DNA of 64,000 bases from the NCBI GenBank assembly GCA_903813345.2, contig CAIIXF020000012.1:29028684-29092683 (forward strand). Direction: 5' to 3'. How positions within the stretch are numbered: position 1 is the first letter of the stretch; the number at the start of each line of letters is the position of its first letter. Under the pieces are notes generated by a model that was not told the origin of the DNA, made no database searches, and worked only from the letters and a program-made list of their open reading frames with translations. Origin of the DNA: Owenia fusiformis. Its lineage: Eukaryota > Annelida > Polychaeta > Sabellida > Oweniidae. Shown piece by piece: positions 19,690 through 31,055 of this stretch. Position numbers and translations under genes: made by a program.

Positions 19690-20430
19690 GTGACATTTAG
19701 ACCAGAAGACAGTATGTCTAGGAATAAGTAAACAAGGCTTGCTTGTTCCCCAGTTATTCATCTTATGTCACATGTAAAGAAAACATCTATTCATATATAT
19801 GCTTAGACAATACATCCAAACTGTGTGTAATATTTAATACTTTTGTTTAGAAAAGAAATAAGAAAAACATTTTTGACAGATAGAGGTGTTTTTTGAATTG
19901 ACAATAACAATATAAACAATGGTCTGTTGAAAATGCAATATCTAATTCTAAGAAAAGAACATTAGTAATTTAATTATTAGGTGACACATAAAACAAGAAG
20001 ACAGTGCGTCTATGAACTTGTAAACAAAACATGTTATGCAGGTGTCAAAAAAAACACATGGTCTTGGACATTTAGACCAGAAGACAGTATGTCTAGGAAT
20101 AAGTAAACAAGGCTTGCTTGTTCCCCAGTTATTCATCTTATGTCACATGTAAAGAAAACATCTATTCATATATATGCTTAGACAATACATCCAAACTCTG
20201 TGTAATAATTAATACTTTGGTTCAAAAAATAAGTTATATAGAAAAGAAAAATGAAATTTTATTTTGACAGATAGAGGTGTTTTTTGAATTGACAATAACA
20301 ATATAAACAATGGTCTGTTGAAAATGCAATATCTAATTCTAAGAAAAGAACATTAGTAATTTAATTATTAGGTGACACATAAAACAAGAAGACAGTGCGT
20401 CTATATACTAGTAAACAAAACATGTTACGG
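19690..20430. repeat. Two-copy direct duplication of about 375 bp
   Basis: GACATTTAGACCAGAAGACA begins at 19,692 and again at 20,067. Most of the following 340 bp is repeated with little change, including GATAGAGGTGTTTTTTGAAT. Each copy also has an internal half-repeat around AGAAGACAGT. No coding frame is shared. Confidence 0.85.
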
Positions 20431-20439
20431 TAAGCATGA

Positions 20440-20650
20440 CATGCAAACACTGGTTGCCAGGGGTGTTAGCGTCAGGGCTATCTATGTCAACCCCCCCCCC
20501 ATCCATTCAAATAAAATTCAATATCATGCAGCTTTTATAATTTTGAGCATTTATCAAGTAATCTTGGGTGTTTTAGATAATTTTCCAATTCTCTTATGAG
20601 AATCATGGGCGTAGCAAGCTTTCAGGGGGGGGGGGGGTTGTATGAAATGT
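20440..20650. repeat. G/C-tract repeat copy
   Basis: A C run at about 20,490 and a 12-G run at about 20,627 border an interior resembling the 18.5-kb and 42.4-kb copies (ATGCAGCTTTTATAATTTTG, GAGCATTTATCAAGT). Confidence 0.45.
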
Positions 20651-21916
20651 CTTGTGAAATCCACATTTGGACCAACAATAGTGGCACGTTTTAAAACCTC
20701 TGTCGATAGGATTCCCGTTTTAAGTAATCTTTGTTCAACATCAATACGGAAAACTCACCTATGACTCCTAGCCGCCATTTTAGTCTTGGGAAATTCACTT
20801 TTGACCCATTTCCTAGCTTTACAAATAAATTCAGGTGTACTGCATTATAAAAAGCCATGTCACTATAAAGAGTAGTTGTATGGAATAATTTTGTTACAAA
20901 AATCAGGTCCTGATTTTGAACATGGATGCAAGTGGGGGTCAGAAAATGCTGTAGGGGGGGGGGGGGACATGGGCTAAATGTTGACAGAATGAGCTGAAAT
21001 TTTTTTAATAAGTTTAGGGCATGTTAAAGGTGCAATAATTAGTGCAGAGGGGTCATTCAACGACCATGGACTAGTGTCAAAATATATTTAAGTTTGGATA
21101 TTTCATCAAGACTAACATCTATTTTAATTACCTACAAAGAAACCCCCTAGATAAACATTATTTTAGCTGATATTCCTCTTGAAACATGGTGGATCTTAAA
21201 AATATAAAAGTGGAAGTCCCCTTTTTGAAGCTTTGAACTGAATTTACACTTCTTAATGCTGAAATTGATAATTTATCCATACATTTTAAGAAAATAGGTA
21301 TCTCAAAGAAGATGTTAAACCAAATGTTGCCTTGATAGCTCAGAAAAAATGAAAAAACTTTCCTATTTTCTCTACAGTCCTTATTGCCCCTTTAATGGTT
21401 GTTTCCTTTAAATAGCCCTAAAATCTGAAAAAGGTGGGAAATGATCCACCCCCTTATGTATCCAATAGTTATACAAAGCTATATATGGCCAGTAAGAGAA
21501 AATATCATCTTTCCAATACAAGAAAAGATATTTCACTTTTGTGATTTTATAACATGGGGTCTTCTAGAAACTAGAAGACATATTTTCAAAAAGAAATTGA
21601 ATTTTAAAAGTTGAAAACCATAGATTCTTTTATTGACATAAATAATAATTGTTTCTACTCGTATCATCTAGTCTATTAACAGCAAAGACATTTTGATAGA
21701 ATATGTGTGAAAATGATTTGTTATTTTAGAAACAACATATTTATAGGCTAAGTAAATGGTTCGTACTGGAGAAAGGTGTCCAATATTAACATTAGGTTAT
21801 TCATACAGCTCACTTGATGTGTTTGACTGTATAAAATCAAAATGCGTGCTTGCACATAGAGTACTTATGAAGGGATATTGTAGCTCTGAGATGGTTACTC
21901 AAGAGCCAATAAGATT
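20651..21916. other. No gene seen
   Basis: AT-rich DNA with a 12-G run near 20,955. No domain, RNA gene or complete element was recognised. Confidence 0.4.
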
Positions 21917-23160
21917 ACAGTAAAATTTTAAATGTTTGGAACTAATTTGAATTTAAAAAATAAGCAATCAAATGACAATAGTGCAACAATATATTAAAAA
22001 AAGAAGCATATGTACATGTCCTAACTTCAGATAAGGCCATAAGAAGTAGATTCTTTGTTTTGCGTCCTGAAAAAATTCTAATCATGCAAGGGTACAAAGA
22101 AAACAAACATTAACTCAAGAAAAAACACAAGCTTGTTGGCTGAGAAATGATTTTTGGCTCACAAATCGACGAGGCGTCCGTCCATCCATTGGTCCATCCG
22201 TCCGTCAACATTGGCCGCACAAATTAAAACTGCTATTCGGATTGAGTCATATCCACATTCATTTTATGCATATCCATAATGCATATTTGACCTATCATCT
22301 CCATTTCCCAAGTTCGCCCAGTTTCCTGGAAATTGCTGATTTTGACATCAAAAGGTCAAATTTTCTGTAAATACTAGACACTTTGTTGAAGTAGAACTTT
22401 CAAATAACTTGTAGTAGTTGCTGTATATGCAACTTATGTCCTCTGAAGATTTCAAAGCTATTGGAATTACAGTTTTTGGTGTTTACTCTATAAAATTTGA
22501 CAAAAAGTAGGACTTAGGTCATTTTAAGGAAAAACTCTCATGTATAAAGTCAACGGCAGGTTTTGTGATTGACAAGTTTCTCAAAGTTTGCCTTATACTT
22601 AATTTCTTGCAATGAATTACATCATTACTAGATTTAAGCATTCCCTACATATTGCTCAATATATGTCACCATCAAATTTTTACCATTTTTGAGATATTTG
22701 ACGTCAAAAAACAGTAAAATTAAGTTATTTTTCAACTTGCTTCAATTTGGCCAAATCTTTTTGAAAATCATCTACAAGTTGCCAGGAGTTCAAATCTGAT
22801 ATTAGTTTTAGGATTTCACCTTTACCTGACTTTCAGTGACCTTCGAAAGGTAAAAAAAGTTGATTTTTTCAAATTGATTTTTGGATGTAAATTTTGGTCA
22901 GCTTCATCACAAAAGACGTTACTGAGCTCTGAATAAGTAGAATTTTCAAGGTCAAAGGTCATCAAACTAGGTCACACAACTGTGCTATCTAAGTTCCTCA
23001 AAGTTCAACATAGCTATTATTCAAGGGTAAAAAATAAAAACAATACTCAATGTATGCCAAAGTACTCAATAACACTGTCAATTTTGATGCACATCAAATT
23101 ATTCGCAATTTAATCTGAATTTAAATTCAAAGTAGTTCCAAACATTTAACATTTTACTGT
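21917..23160. mobile_element. Non-autonomous TIR element, 1.24 kb
   Basis: The left end ACAGTAAAATTTTAAATGTT is matched by an inverted right end finishing CATTTTACTGT; the TIRs are about 41 bp with two or three mismatches. The interior has no open frame of note and contains a GTCCGTCC-rich patch near 22,180. No clear target duplication was found, so the superfamily is undecided. Confidence 0.75.
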
Positions 23161-23619
23161 TGCAATGGTTTCATATGATGGGTGGTACATTAAGCACAAA
23201 ACAAATGAGATCATATGTATAGATGTTTTTTAATCAAAAATTAATAATATATTGCTTTGGAATGCAATCATGGATGGAAAAAGAGTCATTCATGCTGATT
23301 TACAATTAATTTCAATCAAATAAGATATGTTTGCATAATTAAGTGGCTTATACTAGTTTCAGAGCCAAGAAGTTTTTACAAAAATGAATAAGTTAGCTTT
23401 AGTGTCATGCTTTTGCTTAAACTCACTATATTTGACTTCAAAGAGTGAAAATAGGAATTTAAGGATTGAAAAAATTACTGTTAGCATTCTAAAAGAAAGA
23501 GTTCACTTATCAAACACAGCTGATCCAGGGATTTTGGATATTTTAGGATTTTTGAAAATAGGAAGCAAGACTTTTTTTCTAGGCCATATTTAAAAGGCAA
23601 GATTGTATTGGTTATAATT

Positions 23620-25570
23620 ACTTTTTAATATTTTTTACTATAACTCAAAAAGTAGTAGAGCGATTTTGTTCATATTTTATATGTGAATACTATAAGCATG
23701 GCACACTGTCTAATGACACTTTGGGTAGTAGGTGACCATTTTGAAAAATGGCGACCATTTTCACATTTTTTACTATAACTCAAAAAGTAGTAGAGCGATT
23801 TTGTTCATATTTTATATGTGAATACTATAAGCATGGCACACTGTCTAATGACACTTTGGGTAGTAGGTGACCATTTTGAAAAATGGCGACCATTTTCACA
23901 TTTTTTACTTTAACTCAAAAAGTAGTAGAGCGATTTTGTTCATATTTTATATGTGAATACTATAAGCATGGCACACTGTCTAATGACACTTTGGGTTGTA
24001 GGCGACCATTTTGAAAAATGGCGACCATTTTCACATGTTTTACTATAACTCAAAAAGTAGTAGAGCGATTTTGTTCATATTTTATATGTGAATACTATAA
24101 ACATGGCACACTGATTAATGACACTTTGGGTAGTAGGTGACCATTTTGAAAAATGGCGACCATTTTCACATTTTTTACTATAACTCAAAAAGTAGTAGAG
24201 CGATTTTGTTCATATTTTATATGTGAATACTATAAGCATGGCACACTGTCTAATGACACTTTGGGTAGTAGGTGACCATTTTGAAAAATGGCGACCATTT
24301 TCACATTTTTTACTATAACTCAAAAAGTAGTAGAGCGATTTTGTTCATATTTTATATGTGAATACTATAAGCATGGCACACTGTCTAATGACACTTTGGG
24401 TTGTAGGCGACCATTTTGAAAAATGGCGACCATTTTCACATGTTTTACTATAACTCAAAAAGTAGTAGAGCGATTTTGTTCATATTTTATATGTGAATAC
24501 TATAAGCATGGCACACTGTCTAATGACACTTTGGGTTGTAGGCGACCATTTTGAAAAATGGCGACCATTTTCACATGTTTTACTATAACTCAAAAAGTAG
24601 TAGAGCGATTTTGTTCATATTTTATATGTGAATACTATAAACATGGCACACTGATTAATGACACTTTGGGTAGTAGGTGACCATTTTGAAAAATGGCGAC
24701 CATTTTCACATTTTTTACTATAACTCAAAAAGTAGTAGAGCGATTTTGTTCATATTTTATATGTGAATACTATAAGCATGGCACACTGTCTAATGACACT
24801 TTGGGTTGTAGGCGACCATTTTGAAAAATGGCGACCATTTTCACATGTTTTACTATAACTCAAAAAGTAGTAAAGCGATTTTGTTCATATTTTATATGTG
24901 AATACTATAAACATGGCACACTGTCTAATGACACTTTGGGTAGTAGGTGACCATTTTGAAAAATGGCGACCATTTTCACATTTTTTACTATAACTCAAAA
25001 AGTAGTAGAGCGATTTTGTTCATATTTTATATGTGAATACTATAAGCATGGCACACTGTATAATGACACTTTGGGTAGTAGGCAACCATTTTGAAAAATG
25101 GCAACCATTTTCACATTTTTTACTATAACTCGAAAAGTAGTAGAGCGATTTTGTTCATATTTTATATGTGAATACTATAAGCATGGCACACTGTCTAATG
25201 ACACTTTGGGTAGTAGGCGACCATTTTGAAAAATGGCAACCATTTTTACATTTTTTACTATCTATAACTCAAAAAGTAGTAGAGCAATTTTGTTCATATT
25301 TTATATGTGAATACTATAAGCATGGCACACTGTCTAATGGCACTTTGGGTAGTAGGCGACCATTTTGAAAAATGGCAACCATTTTTACTTTTTTTACTAT
25401 TACTTGAAAAATAGTGGAGCGATTTTGTTCATATTTGGTATGTGAATACTATAAGCATGGCGCACTGTCTATTGACACTTTTGGTAAAAGGCAGCCATTT
25501 TTCAAAATGACCACCATTTTTACTCTTTTTACTCTAACACGAAAAGTAGTGGAGCCATTTTGTTATTGGT
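23620..25570. repeat. 135-bp satellite, about 15 units, with higher-order structure
   Basis: TAACTCAAAAAGTAGTAGAG recurs every 135 bp from 23,641 to 25,126, then with small length changes and growing divergence to about 25,570. Each unit contains CCATTTTGAAAAATGG, a 7-bp inverted repeat. Sequence variants are not random: units marked TTGTAGGCG/CACATGTTTT are followed in three of four cases by a unit with AAACATGGC. The right edge is worn and the left is uniform. 135 is a multiple of three, so some frames stay open for one or two units, but nothing suggests coding. Confidence 0.95.
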
Positions 25571-27950
25571 TATGGGGAAGAGGGTTTGCACCCATCGTGC
25601 CTCCCCCCCCCCCCGCCACACCAATGATCTAGTACAAATGGTCACCCAAATACTTGAATTGGTGATTATTCTGATATACATGTAACATTTTAATGTTTGT
25701 GTTTGATATTTGCAAATCAAGGGTAAGGTAGATGATAAATATTATGTTGTGGCATACAGATTCATGAATTTAGTGTTCTTTGGCATTTGCTGCGCTATGG
25801 AGTTTGCAAATTTCTAGTACTTTATTCGATTTAATGGACATAAGTGAATGATAAATGAACAAAAGGCACAATACAGAAAAGAAAATAATTTAAATATTAT
25901 TTGCTTATTTCAGGATGTATGGCATGGGTAATCAGCATGTCAAAAACATATAGATAGAATATGGTGGAATAACAGCAGGGAATAGATGGAAAAACAGATT
26001 GCATGTGGAATTGCAATTGTGGTATTTATCGTGAAGAACAACTTTTATTTAATTCACTGGAAGGAGCTGTTGACATATGAACAATAAGGATGATAAATGA
26101 TATGGAGAGCTTGAGGAATGACCACATTACTTCACCAGGATTTATAAACATATATATTAGCTGATTTAAAAATAAAAAGACATATGCAACAATATATGAC
26201 AATATATGATACAGGATGGCACACACGGATTTATATACATACTGCAATTCATATTCAAGGATATTTAAATGATACCAGATGGAATGATGATTTGTGACAG
26301 TTGTGATTCTAATAGACCATGATGTGAGTCAAGTGTGGAGATGCCCCCCCCCCCCCCCTCACACACAAACAATAGCATTTTGAATCAAGTGTGTACATGC
26401 CACCCCTCCCAATAAACTTAACCACATTTCAAAGATAAAAGACTCATGTTGATATAATTCAGTACAAAGATGAAAAATGGAATTTTTTGCAAGGGTTAAT
26501 ATAGTATGGTAATTACATAGAGATACATGTATGTGATGGCTTGATAGCCTATACTTTGATCTGCACTAGTCAAGTTTTGAAATCACTTTATCCCGCAGCA
26601 AATTTTTTTACCAAGCGCTGGGATATGTCAGGTCTCAAACAATTATATCCCAGCGTTGTCAAAAAAAAAATTACGGGACAGTGGGTTTGAAAACCTGACT
26701 GTCCCGTAACTCAGTGCTACAAAGTGCTCATACGGGATAAAGGTGTTTGACTTCGTGAATATCCCGCGAGCCTTATAAAATTACGTGACAGTGTAACTTC
26801 GATTCGTCATATCCCGATCTGTGAAAAACATTAGTCGGGGTCGGGACTAATAATCAGATCTCATAATTTCCAACAAAACACGATTTAATAAGTCGAAACT
26901 ATTATTTTTTGCGAACTTTAAGAATTGACAATAACTCTTTTTTGAGGCCAGGGTTGCATTTTTATATGCAAAATCGTATTTCGCGGCAAATCGATTCCTC
27001 AAGTTTCTGTTCTAAAAATGAAACAGTTTTGCCGCGAAAACAGATACGTGCTGACTTTATATCCCCGATATGACAAAATGAACTTTTTGAAGTCGTAAAG
27101 TGTAGCCCACATACTATAAGGTAGCATAAATATAATGTTAATTGAGTAACGGTTTTATTACATCTTTAAAAGTGAATGGATTTTTCTTCAGAGGCTAGTA
27201 GTAGAACTAGTAGATGTTCTCAATAACTCACCAATTAAACCAAACTTACAGCAAAGGATTAAGATACACTCCCCTAGTCTATGAGTTAGACAACCCTGGA
27301 TCACTTATCAAAGTATGTTTATGCTTTTCAAACGATTTAAAGAAATTCATCAAGCTTGTTGCAAAACTTAGCGTAACTAAACTCAATTTAATCAAGAATC
27401 CAGCTAAATGCTAAATGTCGATTCCGAATTTCAAACATACTGTATATTTAGAATCCTGAAAATATCTCATACCCTATCACATCACATCATATCATATCAC
27501 ATCACATCATATATCATATAGACGATCTCTAACGAATAGAATGAGAAATACATGAATGTATATGATATATGATGTCTTTCTTACTAAACTAAAAAATGGC
27601 AATGATCCAAGATAAAATATAACTTTTATTCAAGTATGTATGACACATCTGTAAAGTTGTGACGTGCTTCAATAAATTACATTTTGGAACTTTGAAATCA
27701 TTTTCAAGTGGTATGATATAGTATAAGCTCAATCAGGTCATGTCAAGCTCAATAGTGATTAGCAGGTTTAGCTTATTCGGGGAAGTCTTAAAGACAGGTT
27801 AGAAGTGAATTAACAGGGGGCAAAGTTTGAAGGGAAAAAAGACATCTACCACTGAAATCGAACCGGATTTCTTGCTGGACAGTCAATTATGTAAGTGTAT
27901 TTAATTTTATTTGCCACTTTGTAAATAAATAAATAGAAGTAAAAAACCGA
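25571..27950. other. No gene; hairpins and simple repeats
   Basis: Contains C runs near 25,605 and 26,345, the hairpin cluster at 26,585-26,765, and a CATCA/CATAT simple repeat near 27,475-27,520. No gene recognised. Confidence 0.45.
26585..26765. repeat. Nested hairpin cluster with TATCCCG ends
   Basis: CGCTGGGATA/TATCCCAGCG and TTACGGGACAG/CTGTCCCGTAA are perfect stems side by side, enclosed by TTTATCCCG and CGGGATAAA. The symmetry suggests a small palindromic element. Confidence 0.6.
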
Positions 27951-28675
27951 GAGCGACATTTTTGAAATAAGATAATTTAACAGTTCCACGCCTAACCATC
28001 GACAATGCACAGTGACAAAATATACAGTCGTACACTTTAGATGTACGGTGTCACTACTCACTGATTAGAAGCAAAAACTATGATGTAGGTTAGACGTAGT
28101 TTTTAAAAAAATTATGATAAAGGATTTCATGTTTAATTCTTGTGTATTCGCTTGGATACGCCTTACCCTCGACAACGTACAGTGACAAAATATACCGTCG
28201 TACACTCTAGATGTACGATATCACTATTTAACCGATTTAAAGCAAAGACAACGATGTAGGTTTGATGTATGTTTTAAAAAAATAATTCGAGGAATACATT
28301 ATAAGGATTTCTTGTTTGATTTTGTGTGTAATTGCTTCGGAAGACATTTAACTTTCTAATAACGTCAAAAGATTTTCGAACAGTGCTCGATTTTTTCGTA
28401 GTCAATCTACCCATATAATTGGTCGGTTGGAAAATGTTGTTTTCTTACACATTTCCTTTGATCATTTCCTCCCTGTCGTCTAAGAGAGAATATGTTTCTT
28501 TTAACTTAACACAATTGAGGTAACAATTGATGAAACAAGTACGAGGGGTGATTCAAAAGTAATGGACAAAATTTTATAGGCACGCTTACCTTTACCAGAT
28601 TTGAATGAAACTTTGTACAAATAAAGATTAATCAATTATCTATTAGCGAACTCCTATGCAGTGTCTCGGTATAGA

Positions 28676-29038
28676 CACTGCGGCGGGTAGATTATGGAAT
28701 CCCCAAAATTTGGGGAAGATAGTCCCCCTTTTTCTCACAGATGTACTTGTTTTTCACACAACTTATTTATGTTCACCAATAATTATTTTGTCGAAATATT
28801 CCAAAATCAATGAAATATAAGAGGAAATCCCCCCCGGGAAATCCCCGCGGAAGGAATTCTGAGTAAAAGTTGTGTTGATAAAAGTTTACCGCACGTGTTG
28901 TTTATTAGTTAATACGTGCAATTCAACCAATGAAATTGTCTAAATTTTACAATCACGCGACCTGAGCATGGGACAATCACGTCATTTGTTTATTACGATG
29001 TTACCATGCTTACGGTGAGATACCTGCCCGCCGCAGTG
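28676..29038. mobile_element. MITE nested in the 3' part of mariner
   Basis: CACTGCGGCGGGTAG at the left and CTGCCCGCCGCAGTG at the right are near-perfect complements enclosing 363 bp without a gene. Confidence 0.65.
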
Positions 29039-29321
29039 ATATATCACTGCACGGGAGTTCGATCTATTAGATGTTAAAATTTTATTAACTAAATGCAAAT
29101 ACATTTTGAGATAGAGCACTTCTCTTGGATCATGGTGCATACACCCGGAATCCATTTTTAAGGCTATTTTCATCATAATAACAAATGGATTTTCAATGAA
29201 AAGTTTGCTGGTGCAATATATTTTGCAATGCAAGATGTATATGAAAAGCATATCGCAGTAAGTTCAATAAAAATCCATATCATTCCTTATTATTCCTGAT
29301 GATCATCCATTTGAATTATAT

Positions 29322-31055
29322 TCAATCCTCAATGTATTCTCCTCCAAGTTCAATTACTTTCTTCTGTCGGCGCACCCATGCAGAGAACACATGCCCAAAT
29401 CCATCAGCAGCCATGGTGTTCAGCTGTTTTTGTACAGCCATTTGCAGCTCAGCTAATGTCTGAAAGGATTGTCCCTCTAATGCCATCTTAAGGGTGGGAA
29501 AAAGATAGAAATCACAAGGAGCAGTATCAGGACTATATGGAGCATGTGGAAGTTGAGGCATGTCCATGAATGCTGCAAGAGTATCCTGAACTAGCTTGGA
29601 CCTGTGTGCTGGGGCATTGTCCATGTGTAACAAACGATTGTCTCTTGTGTCTTTCCTTTTCTTTTGAAGTGCCTGTCCAAGATTGCATTTTAGAACCTGA
29701 AAGTGAAATATCATTATTTATTTATTCATTCATTTATTTATTTATCTATTTTCAAATTATTAATCTTGCTTAAAGCTATTATGACTTCATTCTCTCCTTT
29801 TAAATTGACAATGATTAAAACGGATGAAAATATCATGTTTACCTTGGTGAAGTATTTCCCTGTGATAGTCTGATGAGGAGGAACATAGTGGGTCAGGATC
29901 ACGCCATCATAATCGAAGAAGGGAACAATCATCACTTTGTCAGAGGATCTGCTTTGCCTAGCCTTTGTTGGGCGCCGCTCACCCCTTTTGATATACTGTG
30001 TAGATTGTAGTTTAGTTTCTGGATCTCTAAAGTATAGCCATGATTCGTCAGTAGTGATTATACGCTTTAGGAATCCTTCTCCTTCAATGTTGTATTGCTT
30101 CAGAAAATCCTGCGCAACTTCGACATGTTGTTGCTTTTGTTCTTCGGTAAGAAGCTTAGGAATCCACTTGGCACACACCCTTTTCATATTTAGGTCGCAT
30201 TTTACAATCCTTTGTACTGTAGAGTAGGACACATCTGTAATGGAACTTATTTCTCTCAGTGTCAATCTCCTGTCTGCATTTAGGATGGACTCTACATGGT
30301 GAATAGTGTTATCAGTGCGGCCAGTCTTGGGCCTTCCAGATCGCTTTAGATCTAAGACTCTCGTATCCCCTTCACTAAGAAATTCTCCATCTAAAATGTC
30401 ACTCGACTTTTTTGTGATTATGAGTCAAAGAAAGCATTCTTGAGTTTCAAATTGACTTCTGTGGTAACTTGAAACCATCTTCTAATTTATTCCACTTACC
30501 TTTTATTGTTTCTCCAAATATATTCTTTGAAAATCGGATTTTAAGGGTGTTAATCAGGGTAATTCTGTGCCATTTTATCAAAAATCTTGTTGCTATCTAG
30601 AAACGAGCAATTGGGATCTTGTTGTTACCTAGGAACTAGCAACTGTGATGTCACGTCACACTCATGTTAATTCTGGAATCACATGGCAGCCATTTTGGAA
30701 ATTTCAAAAAAGTTCCCAATTAATAAGGCTAAATGCTGTTTACAAATTGGAAACTATGGCAGAATCAACAAAGGGTTTGTGAAATAATTAGGATATGGTT
30801 TCAAAATTATGCACGTGACAATATATGACTACTAAATGCAGGCAGGGACTTTTAATTGCCAAAAAGTCGAGTGACATTTTAGATGGAGAAATTTTTAAAG
30901 TGTTTGTACCATCGCTCAATGGCTTGCCTTGACAAGGCCTTGTCTCCTTGTGTCTCTTTTATTTTCTTGACAACTGCCTGCCTTGTCTCTCCAGTAGCTA
31001 CCAAATATTCAATAACAATCCTTTGCTTAACTTTGATTTGTTGTAAAGTAGACAT
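29322..31055 (-). CDS. Mariner transposase, with an intron and interrupted by an insertion
   Basis: A DD34D-type mariner transposase. The first ATG (31,055) leads into a helix-turn-helix (QAIERWYKHFK). After the nested insertion come a SGRPKT linker, a second HTH (LREISSITDVSYSTVQRIVK), first catalytic Asp in TTDESW, second in HMDNAPAH and third in YSPDTAPCDFYLFP. Between the first and second Asp a 146-bp intron (29,697-29,842) is inferred: donor AAG|GTAAAC, acceptor CACTTTCAG|GTT, phase 0, restoring KYFTKVLKCNL. The coding end at 29,322 gives a normal C-terminus. The 508-bp inverted-repeat insertion at 30,383-30,890 separates the first HTH from the rest and brings in a stop (KHFKNFSI then TAA), so this copy is probably inactive unless that segment is spliced out. 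Confidence 0.9.
29697..29842 (-). other. Putative spliceosomal intron in the mariner transposase
   Basis: Consensus GT and AG ends with a pyrimidine-rich stretch (TTTCACTTTCAG). Splicing is in phase 0 and rebuilds family-like sequence at the junction. The interior has stretches of TTTA repeats. Confidence 0.75.
30383..30890. mobile_element. MITE nested in the mariner transposase
   Basis: 508 bp with perfect 30-bp inverted ends (TTCTCCATCTAAAATGTCAC at the left). It separates the first helix-turn-helix from the remaining transposase sequence. No coding frame. Confidence 0.8.

Noticed and set aside
23620-25570. CRISPR-like array
   Set aside because: Units are contiguous 135-bp repeats with no unique spacers, in eukaryotic DNA.
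25168-25632. Open frames of 66 and 72 codons in the 135-bp satellite
   Set aside because: The unit length is a multiple of three, so frames stay open by chance over one or two units. No start context, domain or splice signal supports a gene.
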